Positions 9,062 through 16,964 of a DNA stretch of 64,000 nt are shown here, in pieces. The DNA comes from Pseudomonas cremoris (GTDB lineage Bacteria > Pseudomonadota > Gammaproteobacteria > Pseudomonadales > Pseudomonadaceae). Location: the NCBI RefSeq assembly GCF_014230465.1, contig NZ_JAAXCY010000005.1, positions 434,001 to 498,000 of the forward strand, read 5' to 3'. Positions within the stretch are counted from its first letter, which is position 1, and each line of letters opens with the position of its first letter. A program made the position numbers and the translations under genes. The notes beneath the pieces are model-generated. The model had not been told where the DNA came from. It saw only the letters and a program-made list of their open reading frames with translations, and searched no databases.

Positions 9062-9415
9062 ATGAACATCAAGTGTTTGTCATTGGCTACCGGCTTGCTC
9101 GCGATGTGGGCGGGGAGTTGCCTGGCCAGCGGCGTGATTCAATTTCGTGGCAGTGTTGTGGCGCCGGGCTGCGAGGCCGGTGCATCGAACGGCTCAACTT
9201 TAGAGCTGAGAGGGTGCCCGCAGGCCTTTCGCGGCAATCAGTTCGATGTACAAACCATCCGCAGCGTGCAGGCGGTTGGCAATGCGCCGGTCAACGTCAA
9301 GTTGGTGAGCGACAGTGGTGAAGGACGGTATTACGACCAGCGGTACAAGCTCGTGGACTCCCGTGGAAAGCCAATTCAGTCGGGGGCCTACATCGTCACC
9401 ATGACCGCGCCGTGA
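9062..9415 (+). CDS. Small secreted protein resembling a type 1 fimbrial subunit N-terminus
   Basis: A 117-aa protein with a clear signal peptide (MNIKCLSLATGLLAMWAGS, cleavage near CLAS). The mature start, GVIQFRGSVVAPGCEA, resembles chaperone-usher pilin N-termini (GxIxFxGxIVxxxC), with a second cysteine about 15 residues later that could form the usual disulfide. It is shorter than normal pilins (about 150-180 aa), the C-terminal beta-zipper motif is not obvious, and no chaperone or usher gene is nearby. Probably a periplasmic or surface protein; function unknown. The ATG follows AAGGAG. Confidence 0.65.
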   Translation: MNIKCLSLATGLLAMWAGSCLASGVIQFRGSVVAPGCEAGASNGSTLELRGCPQAFRGNQFDVQTIRSVQAVGNAPVNVKLVSDSGEGRYYDQRYKLVDSRGKPIQSGAYIVTMTAP

Positions 9416-9416
9416 T

Positions 9417-9443
9417 GAAACTGATGGCTTTTTGATCAGTTTC
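9417..9443. terminator. Stem-loop after the secreted-protein gene
   Basis: A perfect 9-bp inverted repeat GAAACTGAT / ATCAGTTTC with a 9-nt T-rich loop, starting one base after the stop codon. No T-run follows, so its role as a terminator is uncertain. Confidence 0.4.
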
Positions 9444-9455
9444 AGCGTCAACAGA

Positions 9456-9485
9456 CCGCCGAGAAACCTATAGAATACTCGGCGG
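9456..9485. promoter_or_regulatory. Inverted repeat over a possible sotB promoter
   Basis: CCGCCGAG (9456-9463) and CTCGGCGG (9478-9485) form a perfect 8-bp inverted repeat. Between them lies TAGAAT (9471-9476), a candidate -10 box, with TCAACA 17 bp upstream as a weak -35. It could be an operator for the efflux gene that follows, or a hairpin in the leader. Confidence 0.4.
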
Positions 9486-9538
9486 CGGCGCTTGTCCTGG
9501 GTGGCCGCTTGATCATCGTCCGAGTACCGCGCCCTTCA

Positions 9539-10723
9539 ATGAGCATTTCAGCCGCAACCCCCCAAGCCAATTGGCAACCGGTCATCGCCCTCGCGCTGGC
9601 CGCCTTTGTGTTCAACACCACCGAATTCGTGCCCGTCGGGCTGCTCAGTGCCATTGGCGCCAGCTTCGACATGCCGGTGTCCAGCGTCGGGTTGATGCTG
9701 ACCATCTACGCGTGGATCGTCTCCCTCACCTCGTTGCCGGTGATGCTGCTGACCCGCAACGTCGAACGGCGCAAATTGCTGATCGTGCTGTTCGGCCTGT
9801 TTATCGCCAGCCATGTGCTTTCCAGCATCGCCACCAGCTTTGGCATCCTGATGCTCAGTCGGATCGGTATCGCGCTATCCCACGCACTGTTCTGGTCGAT
9901 CACGGCGTCCCTCGCGGTGCGCCTGGCGCCGGAGGGCAAGCAGGTGCAAGCCCTCGGCCTGCTGGCCACCGGTACGTCGCTGGCGATGGTATTGGGCATT
10001 CCGCTGGGCCGTTTGCTGGGAGAAGCCATGGGCTGGCGCACCACCTTCCTGGTGATCGGTGCCTTCGCTGCTGCGCTGGTGTTCTGGCTGGCCCGCACCT
10101 TGCCGCCGCTGCCGAGCCAGAACTCCGGTTCCCTGCGCAGCCTGCCGTTGCTGTTCAAGCGCCCGGCGCTGGTGGCGTTGTACGTGCTGACCGCGATGAC
10201 CGTCACTGCGCAATTCACCGCCTACAGCTACATCGAACCCTTCGTCGAAGGCGTGGCCGGCATGAGCGGCAGCGCCGTGACCCTGATCCTGCTGGTGTTT
10301 GGTGGTGCGGGCATTATCGGCTCGCTGCTGTTCAGCCTGGTACACCGCTTCAACCCGCACCTGTTCGTGGTCGGCGCGGTGTTTATCCTGGCTGCGTGCC
10401 TGGCGCTGCTGCTGCCATTGAGCGGTGCCGAGTCGTACCTGGTGGTGCTGAGCATTTTCTGGGGCATGGCGATCATGGGCTTTGGCCTGGCGATGCAGTC
10501 CAAGGTGCTGGTGCTGGCACCGGATGCCACCGACGTGGCCATGGCGATGTTTTCCGGTATCTACAACATCGGTATCGGCGGCGGCGCACTGATGGGCAGT
10601 TGGGTCGGCAGCCACTTTGGCTTCGCCTGGATCGGCGCGGCGGGCGGGTTGATGGCGGCGCTGGCGTTGATTTTGTATTGCCTGGCGATCCAGCGATTTG
10701 GGCAGGGGGTTGCCCGTAACTGA
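9539..10723 (+). CDS. sotB: MFS sugar efflux transporter
   Basis: A 394-aa inner-membrane transporter with 12 predicted helices. Several segments agree closely with E. coli SotB (YdeA): [45 protein letters not shown] and [11 protein letters not shown]. SotB exports arabinose and related sugars or analogues using the proton gradient. I chose the ATG at 9539 because the upstream in-frame TTG at 9509 adds ten residues not typical of the family. It appears to be a single-gene unit: an inverted repeat lies in front and a REPIN behind. The actual substrate cannot be read from sequence. Confidence 0.9.
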   Translation: MSISAATPQANWQPVIALALAAFVFNTTEFVPVGLLSAIGASFDMPVSSVGLMLTIYAWIVSLTSLPVMLLTRNVERRKLLIVLFGLFIASHVLSSIATSFGILMLSRIGIALSHALFWSITASLAVRLAPEGKQVQALGLLATGTSLAMVLGIPLGRLLGEAMGWRTTFLVIGAFAAALVFWLARTLPPLPSQNSGSLRSLPLLFKRPALVALYVLTAMTVTAQFTAYSYIEPFVEGVAGMSGSAVTLILLVFGGAGIIGSLLFSLVHRFNPHLFVVGAVFILAACLALLLPLSGAESYLVVLSIFWGMAIMGFGLAMQSKVLVLAPDATDVAMAMFSGIYNIGIGGGALMGSWVGSHFGFAWIGAAGGLMAALALILYCLAIQRFGQGVARN

Positions 10724-10758
10724 TAGCCGACCAAGGTGATGTGTCGGGCTCGGTTTAA

Positions 10759-10850
10759 ATGTGGGAGCGGGCTTGCTCGCGAAGGCGGTGGATCAGCCAA
10801 TAAATGTGCTGACTGACACACCGCTTTCGCGAGCAAGCCCGCTCCCACAT
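10759..10850. repeat. REPIN, copy 2
   Basis: Inverted REP doublet: ATGTGGGAGCGGGCTTGCTC at the left and its reverse complement at the right. It fills the convergent gap between sotB and the substrate-binding protein gene, where it could end transcripts from both sides. Confidence 0.93.
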
Positions 10851-10876
10851 TTGGATCTTCAACTATCAGCTAGATC

Positions 10877-11821
10877 TCAAGGCTTCCAGGTTTGTACGTC
10901 CTGTGCGTCGACTGACTTGGGCAGCAGCCCGGCCTTGAAGAACGCATCGGCAATCTTCTGCTGTTCACCCAACTGATCCAACGTCACCGGCTGCACCAGA
11001 TAGCTGCGGTGTGCATTCGCCGCTTCCACCGTGGCTACGTCCAGGTTGCCCCACAGCGGGCCGAGCACTTTCGCCGCGTCCTGCGGGTGGGTTTTCACCC
11101 ACTTGCCCGCTTTCTCCAACTGCTCATACACCACCTTCAATACTTCTGGGTGCGCCTTGGCGTACGGCGTGCCGGTCAGGTAGTAACGCTTGTAGCTGGC
11201 CAGGCCAGTACCGTCGGCCAGGGTGCGTGTGGGCAGTTGACGCTGCACGCTGGTAAGGAAGGGTTCCCAAGTGACCCAGGCGTCTACTTTGTTGTTCTCG
11301 AAGGCGGCGCGGCCATCGGCGGGGGTCAGGTACGCCGGTTCGATATCGGAGAACTCAAGGCCTGCCTTGGCCAGCGCCGCGATCAACAGATAGTGGGTGC
11401 CTGCCGCCTTGGTCACGGCGATTTTCTTGCCTTTCAAGTCGCTCAGTTGCTGGATCGGCGAATCCTTGCGCACCACGATGGCCTGGGCCGACGGTGAGGG
11501 CGCTTCCTGGGCAAAGTAAGTGAGTTTGGCCTGGGCCGCCTGGGCGAAGATCGGCACGGTGTCGGCGACATCGGCGCTGATGTCCACGTTGCCCACGTTC
11601 AGCGCCTCCAGCAGCGGTAGGCCGCTGGGGAATTCGTGCCAGCTCACGTCGATATTGTCGGCCTTGAGGGCTTTTTCCAGGGTGCCTTGGGTTTTCAGCA
11701 ACGTGATCAGGGTGGAGGACTTCTGGTAACCGATGCGTACGGTTTCTTGAGCCTCTGCACTCACGGCGACAGAAAAGGCCAGCAACCCGAGTACCGCGGC
11801 GAGGGGACGACGTATGGACAT
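10877..11821 (-). CDS. ABC substrate-binding protein, aliphatic sulfonate type (SsuA-like)
   Basis: A 314-aa periplasmic binding protein. The first 24 residues form a signal peptide (MSIRRPLAAVLGLLAFSVAV, cleavage near AEAQE). The mature part has family features of SsuA/TauA/NrtA proteins: VRIGYQKSSTLITLLK, a GLPLLEALNVGNVDI segment and AWVTWEPF. I start at 11821, which gives the clean signal peptide; an in-frame ATG lies 12 codons upstream (11857). It is transcribed away from a second binding protein plus permease and ATPase genes, so it may feed the same transporter. Expected ligands are sulfonates or similar oxyanions (inference). Confidence 0.85.
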   Translation of the reverse strand: MSIRRPLAAVLGLLAFSVAVSAEAQETVRIGYQKSSTLITLLKTQGTLEKALKADNIDVSWHEFPSGLPLLEALNVGNVDISADVADTVPIFAQAAQAKLTYFAQEAPSPSAQAIVVRKDSPIQQLSDLKGKKIAVTKAAGTHYLLIAALAKAGLEFSDIEPAYLTPADGRAAFENNKVDAWVTWEPFLTSVQRQLPTRTLADGTGLASYKRYYLTGTPYAKAHPEVLKVVYEQLEKAGKWVKTHPQDAAKVLGPLWGNLDVATVEAANAHRSYLVQPVTLDQLGEQQKIADAFFKAGLLPKSVDAQDVQTWKP

Positions 11822-11958
11822 GGCGAGCTCGATCTTCAACGAAATAACGCCGAGCATAAAGTTCTAAAAACTATTCGTTAAATACTCTTTCGATCTTAGC
11901 TTAGGGCGCTTTTCCCGCGTTTCGACGAATCGGGCATAACCATAGAGTTATATGTTTC

Positions 11959-11986
11959 TTTCATAATCATTTGTCATTTATATAAT
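11959..11986 (+). promoter_or_regulatory. Candidate promoter of the ABC operon
   Basis: A perfect TATAAT (11981-11986) lies in the AT-rich divergent gap about 30 bp before the start codon. The best -35 candidate, TTTCAT at 11959-11964, is weak, which suggests activator dependence. Confidence 0.4.
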
Positions 11987-12016
11987 CGATTTGATTTTAT
12001 AAGAGGATAGTTGTGC

Positions 12017-13075
12017 ATGGATGATTTCAACCGTATCACCCGCCGCCGCCTGCTGGGCATTTCCGGGATCACGCTGGCCAGCCTGTCGCTGCCTCGCCTG
12101 GGGTTTGCCGCCGATGAACACGCTGGCCACAACACCACCCCGGAACCGTCGGGGACGGGTGACTTCATCCGCCTCGACGCGCCACGCAAGCTGAAACTGG
12201 CCGTGAACCTCAACGCGGTCTGCCTGGCCCCAGTGGTCATCGCCCATGGCCAGGGTTTCTTTACCAAGCACAACCTTGATGTGGAACTGGTCAACTTCGG
12301 CAACTCCACCGAAGTGCTGCTGGAAGCCATCGCCACCGGCAAGGCAGACGCGGGCGTGGGCATGGCACTGCGTTGGCTCAAGGCGCTGGAGCAGGGCTTT
12401 GATGTGAAACTCACCGCCGGTACCCATGGCGGATGCCTGCGTTTACTCAGTGCGGTGAATGGTTCGGTCACCAGGCTGGAAGACCTCAAAGGCAAGGCCA
12501 TCGGCGTGACCGACATGGCCAGCCCCGACCGCAACTTCTTCTCGATCCTGCTGAAAAAACACGGCGTGGACCCGGTACGTGATGTGGAGTGGCGCCTGTA
12601 CCCGGCCGACCTGCTCGGCACGGCGCTGGAGCGCGGCGAAGTGCAGGCCGTGAGCGGCAGTGACCCATTCATGTACCGCCTGATCAAGTCCGGCGTGGCG
12701 CGGGAGCTGTCTACCAACTTGGTGGAGGAATACGCCAACCTCAGTTGCTGCGTGGTCGGTGTTACTGGCAAGTTGGTGCGCGAAGACAAACGTGTGGTCG
12801 CAGCGCTGACCCAGGCGATCCTGGAGGCCCATGACTATTCCGTGCAACACCCGGAAGAAGTCGCCAAAGGCTTCCAGGCGCATGCGTTGAACACCTCGGT
12901 CGAGGAAGTGCAGGCGATCCTTCACGACCACACCCACGGCCACCATGCGGTGGGTGCAGCGCTGACGAAGGAAATCACCACCTACGTCACCGACCTGAAA
13001 ACCGTTGAAGTGATCAGCAAGGGCACCGATCCGGTGGAGTTTGCCAAGGAGATCACCGCCGATGTCTTCAGTTGA
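12017..13075 (+). CDS. ABC substrate-binding protein (NrtA/TauA-like) with Tat-type signal
   Basis: A 352-aa binding protein. The N-terminus has a twin-arginine export signal (TRRRLLGISGITLASLSLP), so the protein is probably exported folded, perhaps with a cofactor. The mature domain resembles nitrate/sulfonate/taurine binding proteins (LAPVVIAHGQGFFTKHNLDV, GVGMALRWLKALEQG). There are His-rich stretches near both ends (EHAGHN and HDHTHGHHA), unusual for the family and suggestive of metal binding. The ATG at 12017 follows AAGAGGA; an upstream TTG at 12011 is less likely. It overlaps the permease gene by 14 bp. Confidence 0.87.
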   Translation: MDDFNRITRRRLLGISGITLASLSLPRLGFAADEHAGHNTTPEPSGTGDFIRLDAPRKLKLAVNLNAVCLAPVVIAHGQGFFTKHNLDVELVNFGNSTEVLLEAIATGKADAGVGMALRWLKALEQGFDVKLTAGTHGGCLRLLSAVNGSVTRLEDLKGKAIGVTDMASPDRNFFSILLKKHGVDPVRDVEWRLYPADLLGTALERGEVQAVSGSDPFMYRLIKSGVARELSTNLVEEYANLSCCVVGVTGKLVREDKRVVAALTQAILEAHDYSVQHPEEVAKGFQAHALNTSVEEVQAILHDHTHGHHAVGAALTKEITTYVTDLKTVEVISKGTDPVEFAKEITADVFS

Positions 13076-14051
13076 CGCCACCACCCTTAATCCGCCGCTG
13101 ACGCTCAGGCTTTGGGGGCAGGGCGTTGCAGTGGTGGCGGCCTGGCTGGCCGTCGCGCTGTTGATCAGCTATTGGCCCAACGCGATACGCAATTGGCCGA
13201 TGACGCAGGGGTTGGCCAATATCTGCGTGGGCGTGGCGGCGTTGTTTGTGGTGCTGAGCGTGGTGGGGCGCAGGCTTTCCAGGCTGGGCACGCGCCTGCG
13301 CACGGCCGGGCCCTGGCTGATTGCCTTGCCGGTGTTGCTGGGCATTTGGGAGTTGTTTACGGCCAAGCTGGCGTTGTTGCCGGTACCTTTTTTTGCGCCG
13401 CCCCAGGCGCTGCTGGCGGTGTATGTCGAGGACTACGCACGCCTGGCCGACAGCCTGTTGCATTCAGCATTGCTGCTGGGCTCGGGCGTTGCACTGGGGG
13501 CGATCACCGGGTTTATCGCCGGTGTGGCCATCGGCTGGTCCACGCGCATCGGCTACTGGTTGCACCCGGTGCTGCGTATCCTGGGGCCGGTGCCGTCGAC
13601 GGCGTTGTTGCCGTTGTGCTTTTTCCTGTTCCCCAGCAGTTGGAGCGCCAGTGTGTTCCTGATTGCCTTGGCGACCTGGTTCCCGGTGACGGTGCTGACC
13701 TGGTCCGGCGTGGCCAGCGTGGACAAAGCCTATTACGACGTGGCCCGCACCCTCGGTGCCAAGCAAGGTTTCCTGATCTTCAAGGTGGCGATTCCTGCGG
13801 CCTTGCCCCATGTGTTCGTCGGCCTGTTCATGGGCCTCGGCGCCTCGTTCTCGACCTTGGTGGTGGCGGAAATGATGGGGGTCAAATCCGGCATCGGCTG
13901 GTACTTGCAATGGGCCCAGGGTTGGGCCGCCTACGCGAATATGTATGCCGCACTGCTGATCATGGCGTTGGCCTGCTCGGGGTTGATCACCGGCCTTTTC
14001 CTGGTGCGTGACCGCCTGCTGGCCTGGCAAAAAGGAGCAATGAAATGGTAG
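13062..14051 (+). CDS. ABC transporter permease (SsuC/TauC/NrtB family)
   Basis: A 329-aa inner-membrane permease with a BPD_transp_1 domain in its C-terminal two thirds. The EAA loop is recognisable around DVARTLGAKQGFLIFKVAIPAALP. Two extra hydrophobic segments precede the core (about 15-45 and 50-70), making it longer than the usual 250-280 aa. The start at 13062 overlaps the end of the binding-protein gene by 14 bp; an earlier ATG at 13041 would lengthen the overlap without an evident ribosome site. It pairs with the ATPase gene, which starts 7 bp before this gene ends. Confidence 0.88.
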   Translation: MSSVDATTLNPPLTLRLWGQGVAVVAAWLAVALLISYWPNAIRNWPMTQGLANICVGVAALFVVLSVVGRRLSRLGTRLRTAGPWLIALPVLLGIWELFTAKLALLPVPFFAPPQALLAVYVEDYARLADSLLHSALLLGSGVALGAITGFIAGVAIGWSTRIGYWLHPVLRILGPVPSTALLPLCFFLFPSSWSASVFLIALATWFPVTVLTWSGVASVDKAYYDVARTLGAKQGFLIFKVAIPAALPHVFVGLFMGLGASFSTLVVAEMMGVKSGIGWYLQWAQGWAAYANMYAALLIMALACSGLITGLFLVRDRLLAWQKGAMKW

Positions 14052-14833
14052 CCCTGGCACACGCAGTACCGGCGTCGACGGGGTTGGCGCTGCGCATCGA
14101 AAACCTCAGCCATGGCTTTGCCTTGGACGGCCAACACCTGCCAGTGTTGGAGAGGGTATCGCTGGAGGTGGCACCGGGGGAATTCGTCGCGTTGCTGGGC
14201 CCTTCGGGGTGCGGCAAATCCACGTTGCTGCGCCTGGTTGCCGGGTTGGAACCGGCGGATTCCGGTCGTCTGCTGGCCGATGGTGCAGCCATCACCGGAC
14301 CAGACCCGAGCCGCGTGGTGGTGTTCCAGGACCCGACGCTGTACCCCTGGCGCCGCGTGTGGGACAACGTCGCTGTGGGCCTGGAAGCCCAGGGGTTGCT
14401 CAAGACCCATTCGGCCAAGGTCGATGAGGCCCTCGACAAAGTCGGCCTGAGCCAATTCGCCCGTGCCTACCCTCGGCAACTGTCCGGCGGCATGGCCCAG
14501 CGGGTGGCGCTGGCGCGGGCACTGGTCAACCAACCGCGCCTGCTGATCCTGGACGAGCCTTTGGGCAAGCTCGACTCCCTGACGCGCATCACCATGCAAA
14601 AGGAGTTGATCGACCTGTGGCAGCGCCAAGGCTATACGGCATTGTTGGTGACCCACGATGTGGAAGAGGCGTTGCTGCTGGCCAACCGCGTGATTGTGTT
14701 CAGCGATCGTCCCGCCAAGATCCAGGCACAGCTGACCATTGACCGGCCGTATCCTCGGCACCGTGATGACCCTTACCTGGTGGATTTGCGCCGCCAGATA
14801 CTGGGATTGTTGGGCCTGGGCGCGAACTGGTAG
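14045..14833 (+). CDS. ABC transporter ATPase (SsuB/TauB/NrtD family)
   Basis: A 262-aa nucleotide-binding subunit. Walker A is GPSGCGKST, the Q-loop follows VVVFQDP, the signature is LSGGMAQR, Walker B is LLILDEP, and the switch histidine is in LLVTHDVEEAL. It overlaps the permease gene by 7 bp and completes a binding protein-permease-ATPase operon. The family imports nitrate, taurine or aliphatic sulfonates. No desulfonating monooxygenase or nitrate reductase gene is nearby, so the substrate stays open. Confidence 0.92.
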   Translation: MVALAHAVPASTGLALRIENLSHGFALDGQHLPVLERVSLEVAPGEFVALLGPSGCGKSTLLRLVAGLEPADSGRLLADGAAITGPDPSRVVVFQDPTLYPWRRVWDNVAVGLEAQGLLKTHSAKVDEALDKVGLSQFARAYPRQLSGGMAQRVALARALVNQPRLLILDEPLGKLDSLTRITMQKELIDLWQRQGYTALLVTHDVEEALLLANRVIVFSDRPAKIQAQLTIDRPYPRHRDDPYLVDLRRQILGLLGLGANW

Positions 14834-14912
14834 CCCGCTCGCTACAACAATCCGGTTCACCATGAAAGGCTGACCCTATATAACGTTGTAATTTCCCCGA
14901 CGCTGAGGTCTG

Positions 14913-15569
14913 ATGAGCGCCGAAATGGGCTTGTCAGGTTGGGGCACGATGCGGGCAGAACTAGCGCAATATGGCGGCATTACCGTCATGATCCCGGCTG
15001 CGGCTATCATTGCCGTGTGGTTGTGGTACTCCAATCCCCGGGCGCTTCGGGCCTGGGTTCTCACGGTCTTTGCCACTTACTCGCTGGTAGCCCTCAGCAA
15101 GTTGCTGTTCAAGGGCTGGGGCTTGTCGTTCGAGCACTTGGACATTGCCGTATTGAGTGGGCATGCCATGAACACCAGCCTGATGGTCACGGTGGGGGCG
15201 AGTCTGGTCGCGCGTCAGTTCAACCCGACGCTACGCTGGCCGGCGGCGCTGGTGGGGTTGGTCGCCAGTCTCGGGTTCAGTGCCTACTGCGTTGCGCCGT
15301 ATATCCATCCTCTGAATGAAGCCCTGGCCGGTGCCGTATTGGGCGCCACGGCGGCCTTCGCGTTCCTCTGGCGCATCGAGGCCGCCGAGGTCAAGGTGTC
15401 GCCCTCGTTCATCGGCGGCGGCCTGGTGGTGCTGCTGTTATGTGCGCTGGTGCCCAAGTACAACGCCGAGTTGTTGCTCAACCGGGTTGCCATCAGCCTG
15501 TCCGGTGCCGATCAGGCCCATCAAGAGCCTTCCTGGCGACTGGACGTCACGCACAGCAAGGCCGAGTAG
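14913..15569 (+). CDS. PAP2-like integral membrane protein
   Basis: A 218-aa protein with about six hydrophobic segments. FEHLDIAVLSGHAMNTSLM recalls the PSGH motif of PAP2 phosphatases, and IHPLNEALAGAVLG stands where SRxxxxxHxxxDVxxG is expected, but the arginine is missing and the motif is degenerate. It may act on lipid phosphates such as undecaprenyl pyrophosphate, or may have lost activity. Starts at an ATG after TGAGGTC. Its last 49 bp overlap, tail to tail, the small gene on the other strand. Confidence 0.6.
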   Translation: MSAEMGLSGWGTMRAELAQYGGITVMIPAAAIIAVWLWYSNPRALRAWVLTVFATYSLVALSKLLFKGWGLSFEHLDIAVLSGHAMNTSLMVTVGASLVARQFNPTLRWPAALVGLVASLGFSAYCVAPYIHPLNEALAGAVLGATAAFAFLWRIEAAEVKVSPSFIGGGLVVLLLCALVPKYNAELLLNRVAISLSGADQAHQEPSWRLDVTHSKAE

Positions 15570-15853
15570 GTCACCAGGTCCAGCGCGCGGTTGCTTTCTA
15601 CCATCAACTCCAGCAACACCGTCTGCGCATTGAAGCGACGCTCATCGCCACGGCTGCGCGACTCCCTCATGTGTTTGAACAGCGTGTGGGTGACTTGCTG
15701 CGGGGAACTGCCGTGCAGTTGGTCCAGCCAGCGGCCAATCGCCTGGGTATTACGACGGTACTGCGCGCCCACTGCAGGCTCGGCAAAACCTTCGAACAGC
15801 CGGGTCAATTTCCTCAGCGCATAGCTGCGCCGCACATCTTCCAGCAGGCTCAT
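15521..15853 (-). CDS. Conserved-looking small protein of unknown function
   Basis: A 110-aa, charged, probably alpha-helical cytoplasmic protein without signal peptide or membrane segment (MSLLEDVRRSYALRKLTRLF...). Not recognised. Its start overlaps the end of the next gene upstream (15850-16158) by 4 bp, so the two form a small operon transcribed away from the exopolysaccharide cluster. Its 3' end overlaps the PAP2-like gene on the opposite strand by 49 bp. The coupling makes it a likely real gene; the role is unknown. Confidence 0.6.
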   Translation of the reverse strand: MSLLEDVRRSYALRKLTRLFEGFAEPAVGAQYRRNTQAIGRWLDQLHGSSPQQVTHTLFKHMRESRSRGDERRFNAQTVLLELMVESNRALDLVTYSALLCVTSSRQEGS

Positions 15854-16158
15854 AAACGCTCCTCGGTGCCGGAAATGTTTGCCAGCAACTCGGCAGTCTT
15901 GACCTGCATGAACTGGCTATCGCCTCGACTCTCCACACACAGGCACACCGACAGCGCATCGCTTACCTGCAACTTGAAGCGCCAGTCGGCAAACACCATC
16001 GACAGCCCCGAGCACGACTCGTTGCTGTCCAGGGAGTTGTCGGCATACAACACCTGCATGCGTTCGACGACGCGGGTCGAGTTATTCACCTCTACATGAA
16101 TATTTCCCGAAGAAGGAAATAGGCCAATACGTTCTACCAATAACTTTGAAGTGTTCAT
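15850..16158 (-). CDS. Small protein of unknown function, divergent from the EPS cluster
   Basis: A 102-aa protein starting at ATG 16158, preceded by AAGGG; an in-frame ATG 11 codons upstream is possible but less well placed. The sequence (MNTSKLLVERIGLFPSSGNI...) has no signal peptide or membrane helix and three cysteines (in ESCSG and VCLCV). Not recognised. It forms an operon with the 110-aa gene that follows. The 60-bp gap to the small ORF ahead of wzb holds the divergent promoters, so this pair may be regulated together with polysaccharide synthesis. Confidence 0.6.
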   Translation of the reverse strand: MNTSKLLVERIGLFPSSGNIHVEVNNSTRVVERMQVLYADNSLDSNESCSGLSMVFADWRFKLQVSDALSVCLCVESRGDSQFMQVKTAELLANISGTEERL

Positions 16159-16213
16159 GGCCGTGCCCTTGCGGTTGCAGTCAGGCGGCACTTTATTATG
16201 TAGGGGTGGAAAA

Positions 16214-16225
16214 GTACTGGAATGT
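16214..16225 (+). promoter_or_regulatory. Rsm/CsrA-like binding site over a start codon
   Basis: GTACTGGAATGT matches the SELEX consensus RUACARGGAUGU at 10 of 12 positions, with the GGA core at 16219-16221. It overlaps the ATG at 16222, where a bound RsmA/RsmE protein would block ribosomes. Another GGA lies at 16208. Confidence 0.45.
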
Positions 16226-16359
16226 TATTTTTAGTCGGTTATTGCACGCAGTGTTATTTATTGTCCGACTCAAAAGGTAGTTGCAAGTTACCCGCCGTGT
16301 TCATAATCGCCTGGCTCCAGTCGTGGAGCTTTCCGGTGTGCGCTAATGATTTCCGGTGA
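16222..16359 (+). CDS. Candidate 45-aa small protein at the head of the EPS cluster
   Basis: An ATG-initiated 45-codon ORF (MLFLVGYCTQCYLLSDSKGS..., ending ANDFR) whose TGA at 16357 lies 7 bp before the GTG of the wzb-like gene. It is hydrophobic and has four cysteines. Evidence for translation: it fills nearly the whole gap, ends just before the next start (coupling), and has a strong Rsm-type site over its start. Evidence against: codon use at its beginning is not typical of the genome and no strong Shine-Dalgarno is seen. It could be a leader peptide or small regulator. I recall work on capsule switching in P. fluorescens SBW25 that names a small Rsm-controlled gene just upstream of wzb, but cannot confirm this is it. 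Confidence 0.4.
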   Translation: MLFLVGYCTQCYLLSDSKGSCKLPAVFIIAWLQSWSFPVCANDFR

Positions 16360-16366
16360 GTAAGGG

Positions 16367-16813
16367 GTGGTGGTGTTTCGTAATGTTCTAGTTGTGTGTG
16401 TCGGTAATATCTGCCGCAGTCCTACAGCGGAAAAGTTGCTGGATACTGCATTGCAGTACACCGATATCAAGGTCAGCTCTGCGGGGTTGGCTGCACTGGC
16501 GGACCACCCGTTGGACCCTACGGCTGGGCTGATCCTGGAGGAGCACGGGTACACCCCCCACGTGCACAGGGCCCGCCAGCTCAGCCGTGAGGCAGTGAAT
16601 TCGGCGGATCTGGTGCTGGTGATGGAGCAGCGGCATATCGAGGCTGTGCTTAACCTGGCGCCCGAAGCTCGGGGCAAGGTTTTCCTGTTGGGGAAGTGGC
16701 AGGACGAGCGCGAAATCAGCGACCCCTATCGCCAGGGCAAACCGGCGTTTCTACAGGCTTATGTATTAATCGAGCAGGCCGTAGAAACATGGGTCCGGCG
16801 TTTAACTAACTGA
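16367..16813 (+). CDS. wzb: Low-molecular-weight protein tyrosine phosphatase (Wzb-like)
   Basis: A 148-aa phosphatase with the signature CVGNICRSP (nucleophile C11, R17) and the general acid in SDPYRQG (D119). It should dephosphorylate the tyrosine kinase encoded 150 bp downstream, the usual Wzb-Wzc pair that controls chain length and export of Wzy-dependent polysaccharides. The start is GTG: three GTG codons follow one another (16367, 16370, 16373), with AAGGGG just before, and the third may be the one used. First conserved gene of the cluster. Confidence 0.92.
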   Translation: MVVFRNVLVVCVGNICRSPTAEKLLDTALQYTDIKVSSAGLAALADHPLDPTAGLILEEHGYTPHVHRARQLSREAVNSADLVLVMEQRHIEAVLNLAPEARGKVFLLGKWQDEREISDPYRQGKPAFLQAYVLIEQAVETWVRRLTN

Positions 16814-16964
16814 GATCAGGGAGTGTGGCTGAATGTTATCTATGGTTTGCCGTGTCAGGCGTTAGTGAAGGTTGATGCAGTGAGTGAAGCCGTTACATGT
16901 GCATGGAGCCGGGCGTCTCGCACCCTGTGCCATTTCTAGACTCTTCGTTAAAAAGAACTGACCT

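Noticed and set aside
10561..10848. ORF beginning MGAGLLAKAV within a REPIN
   Set aside because: The peptide is a translation of the REP palindrome, and the same peptide appears at other copies. Not a gene.
16814..16964. JUMPstart/ops element ahead of wzc or wzb
   Set aside because: The core GGCGGTAG was looked for in the leaders of wzb, wzc and the gfcA-like gene and not seen, so RfaH-type anti-termination is not supported.
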